Positions 1-15,711 of a DNA stretch of 64,000 nucleotides are shown piece after piece. The notes beneath the pieces are model-generated. The model ran no database searches and had not been told where the DNA came from. It worked only from the letters and a program-made list of their open reading frames with translations. Each line of letters starts with the position of its first letter. Within the stretch, counting starts at the first letter, position 1. A program made the translations under genes and the position numbers. Origin of the DNA: JAZKDW01 sp040387375 (GTDB lineage: Bacteria; Pseudomonadota; Gammaproteobacteria; Burkholderiales; Burkholderiaceae_D); assembly GCA_040387375.1 (NCBI GenBank), contig JAZKDW010000018.1, positions 62,001-126,000 of the forward strand. The letters are read 5' to 3'.

Positions 1-110
1 CTGCGGTTGTAGCTGTCGATCCAGGCTTCGACATCATGGCTGGTTCTCAGGTCGATCCACGGGCGTGCCGAAGGCGCGTCCGGTGTCGTCGTGCCGGGGG
101 AGTCCGGCAT
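1..110 (-). CDS. Partial unknown protein, N-terminus only (runs off left edge)
   Basis: The minus strand opens with ATG at 110 and stays open to the window edge (36 codons), reading MPDSPGTTTPDAPSARPWID and onward through a Trp/Asp-rich stretch. A purine-rich AAGAAG lies just upstream, and the start is 42 bp after the stop of the CheR-like gene on the same strand, so it is probably the third gene of the HAMP-kinase operon. No domain can be recognised from so short a piece; a chemotaxis-type or signalling partner is a guess from position only. Confidence 0.5.
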   Translation of the reverse strand, partial: MPDSPGTTTPDAPSARPWIDLRTSHDVEAWIDSYNR

Positions 111-152
111 GTGATCTTCTTGTCTGCTGATATTCAAACGTCATCCATCATG

Positions 153-997
153 TCAACCCGCTCCTACGCGCCGGTACAGGCCGTGCTGGCGGGATATCGC
201 TTTATAGCTCATCGAAAATGGCGCGGCGTCGAGATCGTCGGCGGCGTCCACGCTTAACAGCCCGAATGATGACAGGCTTTCGTGAAACAGCCGCAGGGTC
301 CTGCGCCGCAGGTAGCTGCCGAAATCGGCCAGCACCCGGCGGCAGACGATCAGCTGGAATTCGTTGAATGAATTGTCAGTCGCCAGGCTGTAATGCGCCC
401 AGATGAGGTTGCGCCTCAACTGCGGCAGGAACACCATTCGCTGGCCGCTTTGATAACAGTAATCGGCAAGCGAGCGCTGGCCGCCGCTGCGCCGGTAATT
501 GTCCTCGTATGACGCCATCTGCCCGACAGCGAAGCTGCCCTCGCGCGCCTCCTGCAGCAGCGCTTCGTTGGCGGTGGTGGCGAATATCAGGGTCTTGTCG
601 GACAAGCCTTCCTCGGCCAGCAGGATCGCCATCATGAATGCGTCTTCCGCACTGGTGCATTCGGCGATCCATATTTTCGGGTCCGGGCAGGAACGCAGGG
701 TCGGCCCCAGTACGTCGCGCAATGCACGGACCTGAGCGGCATCCTCGAACAGCGCCGCCGGACGCACGCTCAACGCCCGCAGCAAGGCCGCGCAGACAGC
801 GGCGTCATGCATGACGTAGTCCTGCAGCGCCGACACCGTTTTCAGTCCATGGGCCGCCATCAGGCCGAAGACCCTGGCCTTGAGCGGCGCCCGTTCATAA
901 CCGCGGAAATCGTCGCCGAAATAGCGGTACACCCCTTCCAGCAGAAGATCGATTTCGACGTCTTCCAGCGCCGGCGGCGCCAGCATTTCCATGCGGC

Positions 998-1013
<16 letters not shown>
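153..1013 (-). CDS. CheR-like methyltransferase-fold protein with degenerate active site
   Basis: The overall pattern follows the CheR chemoreceptor glutamate methyltransferase family in its full-length order: N-terminal helical part, then the SAM-binding fold (about residues 110-270). The diagnostic motifs are altered. The usual AGCSTGEE loop reads AECTSAED (118-125), the following ATD reads ATT (145-147), and the usual CRNVLIYF reads CRRVLADF (224-231). The fold is recognisable but methyl transfer is doubtful. The first ATG overlaps the kinase stop by 16 bp; a second ATG at 992 would start after it. Either way it is translationally close-coupled to the hybrid kinase and probably serves that pathway, perhaps as a binding or scaffold protein. 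Confidence 0.75.
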
Positions 1014-7288
<6,275 letters not shown>

Positions 7289-7454
7289 GGAAGGAAGGGC
7301 CTTGCTTGGTATGAGGTACTAGCATTCTCGACTGCAATTCAACTTCTTGCAAGCGATGGAATCTAAGTGAATAATGGTATTCGGACACGTATGACAATCA
7401 GTTGCGGAGCATGCAACTGTTTTGCCTTTCCATATATGCGGCACGCCATGACGA

Positions 7455-9146
7455 TTGAAGCTACAATTCCTGCATGCGGCACACGACAATCATATTATTA
7501 CAATCAATTCGTACTGCTCAAAACAAGTGGCCCAAAAAAATAATCCGAAGATACTGGTCGTCAATGATGACCCCGCAAGCCTGCTCGCACTGATCAGTTT
7601 GTTATCACAATGGGCAACTGAACTTGCGTACGATATTGTTGCGGCGCGTTCCGGTGAAGAAGCATTGCGCGAGGTGCTGCAGCATGATTTTGCGGTGATC
7701 CTGCTAGACGTGAACATGCCGGGCATGGATGGCTTTGCAACGGCGGAGGCGATTCATCTGCGTCCGCGCTCGGCATCGATCCCGATCATATTCGTCACCG
7801 CCTATCATGCTGACGAAATGAACCGTCTCAAGGGGTATCAGATAGGCGCCGCGGATTATCTGTTCACGCCGGTCATTCCCCAGATCTTGCAGGCCAAGGT
7901 GTCGGTATTTGTCGCGCTGGCCCGGAAAAACCTGGAGCTCAAGAAGCAGGCCGACACACTCAATGAGCGATCCATTGAACTGCTTGCCATCAACAGCCGG
8001 CTCGAGATTGAAGTCAGGGAACGGGAAAAGGCAGTGTTGCAAAACAAGGCCAAGGATGAATTTTTGGCAATGCTCGGGCACGAGCTGCGCAATCCATTGA
8101 GCGCCATCAGCAGCGCGGCGTCGATCATCGCATTCGACGGCGTCAAGCCGGATACCGCAAGCCGCGCGAAAGTGATCATCCAGCGCCAGAGCCAGCACCT
8201 GAGCCGTATCGTCGACGACCTGCTCGATCTGAGCCGGGTCATGTCCGGCAAAATATTACTCAACAAGAAACCGCTTGAACTGGCGCGCCTGGTCGGCAGC
8301 TGTGTTGATACATTGAAGGCGACCGGACGCACCGATGAGTACACGCTGACCGTGCGGTCGGAGGGTGCGTGGATCGATGCCGATCCGACGCGCATCGAGC
8401 AAATCATCACCAACCTCCTGGATAACGCCATCAAGTACACGCCGCCCGGCGGCGCCATCGAGATCGACATTCGTCCCGAAGCGGATCAGGTACTGCTCGA
8501 ACTGCGCGACACAGGCGTGGGTATCTCATCGGAGTTGATGCCTCATATCTTTGACGTGTTTGTCCAGGGCGAACGTTCGCTTGACCGTTCGCAGGGCGGA
8601 CTGGGTGTCGGCCTGGCGCTGGTGCGCCAGATCGTTGTGCTGCATGGCGGCTCGGTCAGCGCGTACAGCGCGGGCGCGGGTGAAGGCAGCACCTTCACGC
8701 TCCATCTGCCACGCGCGGCGCACGAAGAACCGCCTCTGGAGACGCCTCTCGCTGCTGGCGGCCCCGCCAGCCATACCGTGCTGCTCATCGAAGACAACGA
8801 GGACGGCCGCGAAATGATGTCGCTGATGCTCAAGGCGTATGGCAATCGTGTGCTGAAGGCCGCCGATGGCATCGAAGGCCTGCGCATCGCGGCCGAAGGA
8901 AGACCGGACATCGCGCTGGTCGATATTGGCCTGCCTGGCATCGATGGTTACGAAGTGGCGCGCCGCCTGCGCGCCGACCCGGCTACCCGGCATATAAAAT
9001 TGATTGCCCTGACGGGTTATGGACTGCAAGACGACCAGCGGCGGGCGGCGGAAGCGGGCTTCGACATGCATCTGGTCAAACCGGTAAATGTCGATCTCCT
9101 GATGCAGGCGCTGGGCGTCCATGCCCCGGTGTTAACCAGGGTTTGA
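7455..9146 (+). CDS. Hybrid sensor histidine kinase REC-HisKA-HATPase-REC
   Basis: Cytoplasmic two-component protein. Numbering from the TTG at 7455: receiver 1 at about 32-150 (NDD acidic pocket at 37-39, acceptor Asp85 in LLDVNMP), helical linker, HisKA with His209 (LGHELRNPLSA), HATPase (DNAIKYTPPGG, DTGVGI, GGLGVGLALV), and C-terminal receiver (IEDNEDG, DIGLPGIDG, KPVN). In receiver 1 the conserved Lys is Thr138 (LFTPV), seen in many such N-terminal receivers. The true start is uncertain: TTG 7455 or GTG 7527 (seven codons before KILVVND); neither has a good Shine-Dalgarno, and an ATG at 7448 in another frame closes after 31 codons. Divergent from the HAMP-array kinase, so the two may share a promoter region. 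Confidence 0.9.
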   Translation: MKLQFLHAAHDNHIITINSYCSKQVAQKNNPKILVVNDDPASLLALISLLSQWATELAYDIVAARSGEEALREVLQHDFAVILLDVNMPGMDGFATAEAIHLRPRSASIPIIFVTAYHADEMNRLKGYQIGAADYLFTPVIPQILQAKVSVFVALARKNLELKKQADTLNERSIELLAINSRLEIEVREREKAVLQNKAKDEFLAMLGHELRNPLSAISSAASIIAFDGVKPDTASRAKVIIQRQSQHLSRIVDDLLDLSRVMSGKILLNKKPLELARLVGSCVDTLKATGRTDEYTLTVRSEGAWIDADPTRIEQIITNLLDNAIKYTPPGGAIEIDIRPEADQVLLELRDTGVGISSELMPHIFDVFVQGERSLDRSQGGLGVGLALVRQIVVLHGGSVSAYSAGAGEGSTFTLHLPRAAHEEPPLETPLAAGGPASHTVLLIEDNEDGREMMSLMLKAYGNRVLKAADGIEGLRIAAEGRPDIALVDIGLPGIDGYEVARRLRADPATRHIKLIALTGYGLQDDQRRAAEAGFDMHLVKPVNVDLLMQALGVHAPVLTRV

Positions 9147-9188
9147 AAAGGTCCCGCCCGGAATAAATCGGGTAGGTACCTGGCCCCC

Positions 9189-9836
9189 TCAGTTGGCTGC
9201 GGCGATCTGCCGCAGCGCCTGCTCGAATACCTCTACCGGCTGTCCGCCCGAGATCAGGTGGCGATCGTTGATGATCACCGCCGGCACCGAATGGATGCCC
9301 TGCTCCTGGTAAAACCGTTCCCGCTCGCGCACCTCGCCGGCATACTCGTCCGATGACAGGACCGCGCGCGCCCGCGCCACGTCCAGCCCCAGTTTTTCCA
9401 CCGCGTCCAGCAGCACCTGGTGATCGCCCGGGCTCTTGCCGTCTGTGAAATAGGCTTCGAACAGCGCATGTTTCAGCGCTTGCTGTCCACCCTCCAGCCC
9501 GGCCCAGTGCAGCAGGCGGTGGGCGTCGAAGGTATTGTAGATGCGGCTGCGCTTGTCCTTGCCGAAGGTGAATCCGACCGCTTCACCGCGGGCCCGGATC
9601 GCCTCGCGATTGGCGGCGGCCTGCTCGGGTGTGGAGCCATACTTCTTTTTCAGGTGTTCGTTGATGTCCTCCCCTTCCGGCACCATCGCCGGATTGAGCT
9701 CGAAGGGCTGGAAATGCATTTCCGCGGTTACCTCGCTGCCCAGCCGGGTCAGCGCGCCTTCGAGCGCGTTCAGGCCGATCGCGCACCACGGGCAGGACAC
9801 ATCGGACACAAAATCTATCTTCATTCGCGTAGTCAT
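9189..9836 (-). CDS. DsbA-family oxidoreductase, FrnE-like
   Basis: Thioredoxin-fold protein with the CPWC redox pair close to the N-terminus (SDVSCPWCAIG), a helical insertion, and the cis-Pro-containing SVPAVIIN strand near the C-terminus, as in the FrnE/2-hydroxychromene-2-carboxylate-isomerase-like DsbA branch. There is no signal peptide, so it is cytosolic and probably a disulfide oxidoreductase/isomerase. The frame stays open upstream to 9989, but ATG 9836 has an AGGAGAG ribosome site directly before it and family-typical length (215 aa), so it is chosen. It is divergent from the FAD-oxidase operon. Confidence 0.85.
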   Translation of the reverse strand: MTTRMKIDFVSDVSCPWCAIGLNALEGALTRLGSEVTAEMHFQPFELNPAMVPEGEDINEHLKKKYGSTPEQAAANREAIRARGEAVGFTFGKDKRSRIYNTFDAHRLLHWAGLEGGQQALKHALFEAYFTDGKSPGDHQVLLDAVEKLGLDVARARAVLSSDEYAGEVRERERFYQEQGIHSVPAVIINDRHLISGGQPVEVFEQALRQIAAAN

Positions 9837-10009
9837 TCTTCTCTCCTGTTTGCAGCCAAAGCATGCCACAAAAGCATCCGCGCCGCAGCGCGCGCCGGCC
9901 GAGGCAAAAAGTTGAATCCGTTTCGAACCATGCCTCGTAAGTAATACGACGCTGCGCGCGCCACTCGGGTCCGCGCATGACAAAAACATATCAGGCGGGA
10001 GTCCAGTTC

Positions 10010-11320
10010 ATGAATGCGCATGTGAAAATCGCGGTTGTCGGCGCCGGCATTGCGGGCTTGTCCTGCGCCTGGCGCCTGGCGCGGGAAGGATTTGATGTCA
10101 CGCTGCTGGAGGCAGGCGAGTATTTCGGCGGCCATGGCAATACCGTCGATGTCACGCTCGACGGCGTCACGCACGGCGTCGATACCGGCTTCCTGGTCTT
10201 CAATCACCGCACTTACCCCAACCTGGTCAGGCTGTTCGATGAACTGCAGGTGGAAACCGCGGCGACCGACATGTCCTTCTCGGTCAAGATGCCGGTTCGC
10301 GGCCTGTTCGGCGAACGTTGCCTGGAATGGGCAGGCGCCAGTCTCGATACCGTCTTCGCCCAGCGCCGCAACCTGGCGAACCCGGGATTCCTGCGGATGC
10401 TGCGCGACATCCTGCGTTTCAACCGCCAGGCCACGGCGCTGGCGTCGGCCGCAGCCCTGCCGCATCTGACGCTGGGCGATTTCCTCAGGCAGCATGGGTA
10501 CAGCGCACAATTCCGCGACTGGTACCTGTTGCCGATGGCGGGCTGCATCTGGTCCTGTCCGACCGACCAGATGCTCGCCTTCCCGCTGTCGACCTTCGTC
10601 CGCTTCTGCCACAACCACGGCCTGCTGCAGGTCAGCGACCGGCCGCAATGGCATACCGTCAAAGGCGGTGCGCGCAAGTACATCGCAAAAATGCTGGACG
10701 CGATTCCGCGGAAACAGTTGCGTACCCCGGTCAGGTCGGTGACCCGCATGACCATCGCCGGCCGCCCGGTGGTCAGCATAAAAACCGCTTCCGGCACGCG
10801 GCAATATGACCATGTCGTCATGGCCTGCCACAGCGATCAGAGCCTGCTTGCGCTGACCGACGCCAGGCCGGACGAGCGTGAAGTGCTGGCTGCGATCCGC
10901 TATCAGCCCAACCGGGCCGTGCTGCATACCGACAGCAGTTGCCTGCCCGGCCAGCGCAAGGCCTGGTCTGCCTGGAATTATCAAAGCCGGCAGGGCACGC
11001 GGCCCGAAGTGTGCGTCCACTATCTGATCAACCAGTTGCAGCCGCTGCCGTTCACCACGCCGGTGATCGTGTCGCTCAATCCGATCGATGAACCGCATGC
11101 TGCCAAGGTCATAGACACATTCGACTATTCACATCCGGTGTTCGACGCGGCGGCGATCGCCGCGCAAGCACGGCTGCCGGCATTGCAGGGCGTGGACGGC
11201 ACCTGGTTTGCCGGCGCCTGGACGGGTTATGGTTTTCATGAAGATGGCTTGAAAGCGGGGCTGGCGGTCGCCAGCGCGCTGTCCGCTTCAGTTGCCCGCA
11301 GCCGTCTGGCCGCAGCCTGA
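10010..11320 (+). CDS. FAD-dependent amine-oxidase-like protein of lipid-modification operon
   Basis: N-terminal dinucleotide-binding motif VVGAGIAGLSCAWRLA followed by an acidic strand end (LLEA) marks a flavin amine-oxidase/NAD(P)-binding Rossmann protein of 436 residues. The C-terminal FAD motif is FAGAWTGYGFHEDG. ATG 10010 is preferred over the upstream ATG 9977 because GGCGGGAG lies 8 bp before it. It is the first of eight genes with 4-bp overlaps or very short gaps. Homologous genes sit beside cyclopropane-fatty-acid synthases, and in Rhodobacter sphaeroides relatives of this set take part in furan fatty-acid formation, so oxidation (desaturation) of a methylated acyl chain is a reasonable inference. 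The substrate is not shown by the sequence. Confidence 0.85.
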   Translation: MNAHVKIAVVGAGIAGLSCAWRLAREGFDVTLLEAGEYFGGHGNTVDVTLDGVTHGVDTGFLVFNHRTYPNLVRLFDELQVETAATDMSFSVKMPVRGLFGERCLEWAGASLDTVFAQRRNLANPGFLRMLRDILRFNRQATALASAAALPHLTLGDFLRQHGYSAQFRDWYLLPMAGCIWSCPTDQMLAFPLSTFVRFCHNHGLLQVSDRPQWHTVKGGARKYIAKMLDAIPRKQLRTPVRSVTRMTIAGRPVVSIKTASGTRQYDHVVMACHSDQSLLALTDARPDEREVLAAIRYQPNRAVLHTDSSCLPGQRKAWSAWNYQSRQGTRPEVCVHYLINQLQPLPFTTPVIVSLNPIDEPHAAKVIDTFDYSHPVFDAAAIAAQARLPALQGVDGTWFAGAWTGYGFHEDGLKAGLAVASALSASVARSRLAAA

Positions 11321-11333
11321 TCCGGCAGGCGTC

Positions 11334-12128
11334 ATGCAAACATCCGTCGCTCAGCCGCAATTGTGTTTTGGCCAGGTGCGCCACAAGCGCCTGCGCCCGG
11401 TCGTGCACCCGTTTGCATATGGCGTATATTTTTTCCGCCTGCCGCTGCGCACTTTGGGTGAGCAGGGATTTGCGCCGCGCCTGTTCTCGCGCAACCGCTT
11501 CAACCTGCTGTCCTTCCATGACCGCGACCACGGCGATGGGCAACAGCCGCTGCTGGCGTGGATAGACGGCTTGCTCAGGGAAGAAGGCATCAACGATGCC
11601 GATGGCGAAATCTGGCTGCAGGCATTTCCGCGCGTGCTGGGTTATGTATTCAATCCGGTGTCGTTCTGGTTTTGCCATGGCAAGGACGGCGCACTGCGCG
11701 CGGTGCTGTGCGAAGTGCGTAATACCTTTGGCGAAAAACACTATTATCTGCTCGATGCCGGCGGCCCCATCCCCGAAGGCACGGAACTGACGGCAAAAAA
11801 GATTTTCCATGTCTCGCCCTTCTGCGCGGTCGAAGGCGGCTACCGCTTCCGCTTCCTGCGCGCCACGCGCAACATTGGCGGCCTGCCAGTGGAGTCGACG
11901 CTGGCACGCGTCGATTACGACGATCAATCCGGCCCGCTGCTGCTGACCAGCATAGCGGGCACCGCTGGGCCGCTGAACGATCGCGCGGTGTTGAAAGCCT
12001 TTCTTGCTTATCCGCTGATGACCTTCGGTGTCGTCGCAAAAATCCACTGGCAGGCGCTTCGGCTGTGGCTGAAACGTGTGTCCTTTTTCTCCAAACCCAC
12101 CCCGCCGCAAAAGAAGGTGACACGATGA
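11334..12128 (+). CDS. DUF1365 family protein
   Basis: A 264-residue protein with the family pattern: N-terminal GQVRHKRLRPVVHPFAYGVYFF, central GYVFNPVSFWFCH, and VRNTFGEKHYYLL. DUF1365 genes are regularly found between the FAD oxidase and the CFA-synthase-like gene, as here. Biochemical role unknown; membrane-lipid modification is inferred from context. ATG 11334 follows a GGCAGG site; an upstream ATG at 11292 would overlap the oxidase gene by 29 bp and is less likely. Its stop overlaps the next start (ATGA). Confidence 0.85.
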   Translation: MQTSVAQPQLCFGQVRHKRLRPVVHPFAYGVYFFRLPLRTLGEQGFAPRLFSRNRFNLLSFHDRDHGDGQQPLLAWIDGLLREEGINDADGEIWLQAFPRVLGYVFNPVSFWFCHGKDGALRAVLCEVRNTFGEKHYYLLDAGGPIPEGTELTAKKIFHVSPFCAVEGGYRFRFLRATRNIGGLPVESTLARVDYDDQSGPLLLTSIAGTAGPLNDRAVLKAFLAYPLMTFGVVAKIHWQALRLWLKRVSFFSKPTPPQKKVTR

Positions 12129-13351
12129 ATGGCAAAACGATGAGTACACGATCGATCGGGTATGAGGTCCAGGCAGCGCCAGTGCCGCCGCAGGCGCAGC
12201 TGATCCTGACACTGCTGCGCAGGCTGCGGCACGGCGCTTTGCATATGAGTTTGCCGAACGGCGAATCGATGCTGTTCGGCGACGGCAGCGCGCCGGTGTC
12301 GCTGGAACTGAAGAACTGGGACTTGTGTCATGCCGCGCTTAAATCCGGCGATATCGGATTTGCCGAAACCTTCATCGACGGCCACTGGACCACAGACAAC
12401 CTGCCCGGCCTGATCGAACTGCTGGTGCGCAACCGCGAGGCGATCGAATCGCTGGTCTACGGCACCTGGTGGGGCAGCCTGCTGTACCGCGTCAAGCACC
12501 TGTTCAACCGCAACAGCAAAGCGGGCAGCCGCAAGAACATCCATGCCCACTATGACATCGGCAACGATTTCTACACGCTGTGGCTGGATCCGTCGATGAC
12601 CTATTCAAGCGCGCTTTTTTCGAACGGCCATATCGACAGCCTGCAGGATGGACAGGCATCAAAGTACCGGCGCATCCTCGACGAACTGCGGCTGCAGCCG
12701 GGCGCGCGCGTGCTGGAGATCGGCTGCGGCTGGGGCGGCTTCGCTGAAGTCGCCGCGCGCGAAGGCAAGGCCGGCGTCACCGGGCTGACGCTGTCGAACG
12801 AACAACTGCAGTTTGCGCGGCAACGGCTGGCCGCGGCGGGTGTGGCCGATCAGGTCGATCTGCAGCTGCGCGACTATCGCGACAGCCATGGCCAGTTCGA
12901 TGCGATCGCCTCGATTGAAATGTTCGAAGCGGTCGGCGAAGCCTACTGGCCAAGCTACTTCGAATGCATCACACGCAACCTGAAACAGCAGGGCCGCGCC
13001 TGCATCCAGACCATCGTGATCGCCGATCCGCTGTTCGAGCGTTATCGCAAGGGCACGGATTTCATCCAGCAATACATCTTCCCGGGCGGCATGCTGCCCT
13101 CACCTTCCGTCTTCCGTGCCCAGGCCGAACAGCATGGCTTGCGGGTGGTGAACGAGTTTGCGTTCGGCCGTGATTATGCGCGTACGCTGGACGAGTGGCG
13201 CAGCGCGTTCAAGGAGCAGTTGCCGCAGGTGCGCGCGCAGGGCTTCGACGACCGCTTCCTGCGCACCTGGGAGTTTTACCTGGCCTACTGCGAAGCCGGC
13301 TTCCGCGCCGGTAGCATTGATGTGGTCCAGTTCACGCTTGAAAAAAGCTGA
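12125..13351 (+). CDS. Cyclopropane-fatty-acyl-phospholipid synthase family methyltransferase
   Basis: A 408-residue SAM-dependent enzyme. The SAM loop VLEIGCGWGGFAEVAA lies in the middle, preceded by the family-typical NIHAHYDIGNDFYTLWLDPSMTYSSALF and followed by YRDSHGQFDAIASIEMFEAVGE and FIQQYIFPGGMLPS. The family transfers a methyl(ene) group from SAM onto the double bond of an unsaturated acyl chain in membrane phospholipids. The start at 12125 shares ATGA with the DUF1365 stop and has AAGAAGG upstream; an in-frame ATG at 12065 lies inside the previous gene. Whether the product is a cyclopropane, a methyl-branched or a furan-precursor lipid cannot be read from sequence. Confidence 0.9.
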   Translation: MNGKTMSTRSIGYEVQAAPVPPQAQLILTLLRRLRHGALHMSLPNGESMLFGDGSAPVSLELKNWDLCHAALKSGDIGFAETFIDGHWTTDNLPGLIELLVRNREAIESLVYGTWWGSLLYRVKHLFNRNSKAGSRKNIHAHYDIGNDFYTLWLDPSMTYSSALFSNGHIDSLQDGQASKYRRILDELRLQPGARVLEIGCGWGGFAEVAAREGKAGVTGLTLSNEQLQFARQRLAAAGVADQVDLQLRDYRDSHGQFDAIASIEMFEAVGEAYWPSYFECITRNLKQQGRACIQTIVIADPLFERYRKGTDFIQQYIFPGGMLPSPSVFRAQAEQHGLRVVNEFAFGRDYARTLDEWRSAFKEQLPQVRAQGFDDRFLRTWEFYLAYCEAGFRAGSIDVVQFTLEKS

Positions 13352-13358
13352 GTCCGGC

Positions 13359-13904
13359 ATGCTGAAGCGCACATCGAACATCTCCGTCCTGCTAGTCCTG
13401 CTGCTGGCCTGGACGATGCTGCACGCCAGCCCGGCAGCGCCGCATGTCGAGGCGGCGCTGCAGAATGCCCGTCTTGCCGGCCAAGGCAAGTTCACCTGGT
13501 TCGGCCTCAGGATCTATGACGCGCAGCTCTGGGTCGGCGAGCAGGGTTATCGGCCCGGCGCCCGGTTTGCGCTGGACCTGCGTTATGCGCGCAGCTTGCA
13601 AGGGGCGAAGATCGCGGCGGCCAGCCTGGATGAAATCAAGAAGCTCGGCCTCGGTTCGGCGCCGCAGCACGCGGCCTGGCTGCAGGACATGACGCGGATT
13701 TTCCCGGACGTGAAGGACGGTTCGCACATTACCGGCGTATTCCTGCCTGATGCGGGCGCACGCTTTTACCTGGACGGTAAACTGCTCGGCGACGTGGCCG
13801 ACCCGGCATTCGCGCAGGCGTTTTTTGCGATCTGGCTCGATCCGAAAACCAGCGCCCCCGGATTGCGCGATGCGCTGCTGCTCGACGCCGCGCCGCGCCG
13901 ATGA
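13359..13904 (+). CDS. Chalcone-isomerase-like exported protein
   Basis: A 181-residue protein with an N-terminal signal sequence (hydrophobic run LLVLLLAWTMLHASPAAP) and the pattern of the bacterial chalcone-isomerase-like family: LAGQGKFTWFGLRIYDAQLWV, a YARSLQGAKIAAASLDEIKKLG region and a final FAQAFFAIWLDPKTS. Members are predicted periplasmic fatty-acid or hydrophobic-ligand binders rather than plant-type isomerases. ATG 13359 lies 7 bp after the CFA-synthase stop. The stop overlaps the MFS start by 4 bp, so the pair is translationally coupled. Confidence 0.8.
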   Translation: MLKRTSNISVLLVLLLAWTMLHASPAAPHVEAALQNARLAGQGKFTWFGLRIYDAQLWVGEQGYRPGARFALDLRYARSLQGAKIAAASLDEIKKLGLGSAPQHAAWLQDMTRIFPDVKDGSHITGVFLPDAGARFYLDGKLLGDVADPAFAQAFFAIWLDPKTSAPGLRDALLLDAAPRR

Positions 13905-15148
13905 ACCGGCTGTCCTTCCCTTCGTTGCTGGCCTATGGATTGTTCGGCTTGCCGCTGGCGCTGGTGGCGCTGCCGATCTATGTCTATGTGCCGCAATTTT
14001 ATGCCGGGCGCTTCGGCCTGTCGCTGACCATGATCGGCGCTGTCCTGCTGGCGGCGCGCGTGTTCGACGCCTTCCTCGATCCGGCGCTGGGCGCCTGGAT
14101 CGATCGCGGCAAGGGCCGGAAGGGGTATGGCTTTTTCATCCTGCTGTCGCTGCCTTTGCTGGCGTTCGGATTCATCGCGCTGTTCCATCCGCCGGCCATG
14201 CGCGGCACGCCGGTGCTGCTGTGGTTCGCCGGCACGTTGATGCTGGTGTATGTCGGCTTCAGCCTGGCCACCATCGCCCATCAAAGCTGGGGCGCCGCAT
14301 TGACGCAGGATGTGTCGCAACGCGCGCGGGTGACGGCAACGCGCGAAGCCTGCGGTTTGCTCGGGGTGGTGATGGCGGCGGCACTGGCGGGCTGGATTGG
14401 TCTCAGCTGGTTATCGGCGGTGTTCGTCGCCTGCCTGCTCCTCGGTGCGATCGTGCTGTTGCGGATGGCGGCGCGGCCGGTTGCGGTGGCGCCGCCTCAG
14501 CCGGCCGCGCCGCATGCCGGACTGGCGGGGTTCACGGCGCCGTTCCGCAGCCGCCGTTTCCGCTGGCTGTTTGCGGTCCTGATCGTCAATGGCATCGCCG
14601 CCTCGATTCCGGCCACGCTCTTTCTCTTTTTTGCCGGCGACCAATTGCAGCTGGCGCAGTATGCGGGGCTGTTCCTGGTAGCGTATTTTGCCGCGGCCGT
14701 CGCGTCGATGCCATTGTGGGTCGGGCTGGCGCAGCGTTTCGGTGAAGCGCGCGCGTGGCTGGCGGCGATGCTTCTGGCGGCGCTGGTATTCGTGTGGGCC
14801 TATGGCCTGCCTGCCGGCGCGGCATTCAGCTTCGGCGTGATCTGCGTGTTGTCCGGCCTGACTCTGGGCGCGGACCTGGCGCTGCCGCCGGCACTGCTGG
14901 CCGGCGTGATTGCCGATGCCGGGCACAGCGGCCAGCGCGAGGGTGCATATTTCGGCGCCTGGAACTGGGCCACCAAGATGAATCTGGCGCTGGCGGCCGG
15001 CATTTCCCTGCCATTGCTGGAGTGGCTGGGATATACGCCGGGCGCAGGCGGAACACAGGCATTGGCGGCGGGATATGCGCTGCTGCCCTGCGTTTTGAAA
15101 CTGACGGCGGCGGCAATCCTGTGGCGCGCGCCGCTGCGCAATTTGTAA
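13901..15148 (+). CDS. MFS transporter (GPH/MFS_2-like)
   Basis: A 415-residue membrane protein with about twelve hydrophobic segments and a loop typical of glycoside-pentoside-hexuronide-type carriers (ARVFDAFLDPALGAWIDRGKGRKG between the second and third segments). A relative occurs in the same operon type in other proteobacteria, where the cargo is unknown; export of lipid-related small molecules is one guess. Overlaps the chalcone-isomerase-like gene by 4 bp (ATGA). Confidence 0.85.
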   Translation: MNRLSFPSLLAYGLFGLPLALVALPIYVYVPQFYAGRFGLSLTMIGAVLLAARVFDAFLDPALGAWIDRGKGRKGYGFFILLSLPLLAFGFIALFHPPAMRGTPVLLWFAGTLMLVYVGFSLATIAHQSWGAALTQDVSQRARVTATREACGLLGVVMAAALAGWIGLSWLSAVFVACLLLGAIVLLRMAARPVAVAPPQPAAPHAGLAGFTAPFRSRRFRWLFAVLIVNGIAASIPATLFLFFAGDQLQLAQYAGLFLVAYFAAAVASMPLWVGLAQRFGEARAWLAAMLLAALVFVWAYGLPAGAAFSFGVICVLSGLTLGADLALPPALLAGVIADAGHSGQREGAYFGAWNWATKMNLALAAGISLPLLEWLGYTPGAGGTQALAAGYALLPCVLKLTAAAILWRAPLRNL

Positions 15149-15174
15149 TATTTAATATCCAACCGGAGTCAAGC

Positions 15175-15711
15175 ATGCAATATCTGAAAACCATCCTGGC
15201 AATGTTGTGCGCGCTGCTGCTCGCCGCCTGCGCGTCCCCGGTCAAGCCATCCCATTACGCGAATGAAAAACCGGTGCTCGATCTGAAGCAGTATTTCAAC
15301 GGCACGCTCGATGCGTCCGGCATTTTCCAGGATCGCTCGGGCACCGTCATCAAACGTTTTTCGGTCGTGATGAAATGCAATTGGGTGGGCGACACCGGCA
15401 CGCTGGATGAGGATTTCACCTATTCGGACGGCACCAGACAGAAACGTGTATGGACCCTGCGCAAGGTCGCGCCTGACCGTTACATCGGCACCGCGCCTGA
15501 TGTGGTGGGCGAAGCGGTCGGCATCACGGCCGGCAATACGCTGCGCTGGAAATATGGTTTGGCGCTGCCGGTGGACGGCAAGATCGTGAACGTCAATTTC
15601 GACGACTGGATGTACCTGATGGACGATCGTGTGATGCTCAACCGGGCGGCGATGAGCAAGTTCGGTTTTGCCCTCGGCGAAGTCACGCTGTCGTTCATCA
15701 AACGTCAATGA
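15175..15711 (+). CDS. DUF3833 family lipoprotein
   Basis: A 178-residue protein with a lipoprotein signal: hydrophobic stretch ending in the lipobox LLAAC, then a soluble beta-rich part containing GTLDASGIFQDRSG, DFTYSDGT and DDWMYLMDD, which match DUF3833. Expected to be anchored to the inner face of the outer membrane. ATG 15175 follows an ACCGGAG ribosome site. Its stop (15709-15711) is the first element of the start/stop relay leading into the SDR gene. Confidence 0.85.
   Translation: MQYLKTILAMLCALLLAACASPVKPSHYANEKPVLDLKQYFNGTLDASGIFQDRSGTVIKRFSVVMKCNWVGDTGTLDEDFTYSDGTRQKRVWTLRKVAPDRYIGTAPDVVGEAVGITAGNTLRWKYGLALPVDGKIVNVNFDDWMYLMDDRVMLNRAAMSKFGFALGEVTLSFIKRQ

Noticed and set aside
7448..7543. 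31-codon ORF from ATG 7448 before the second hybrid kinase
   Set aside because: Too short, no ribosome site, and overlaps the likely kinase start; a leader peptide cannot be excluded but nothing supports it.
9837..9989. N-terminal extension of the DsbA-like protein
   Set aside because: Overlaps the divergent promoter; ATG 9836 has a strong ribosome site and the family-typical start.
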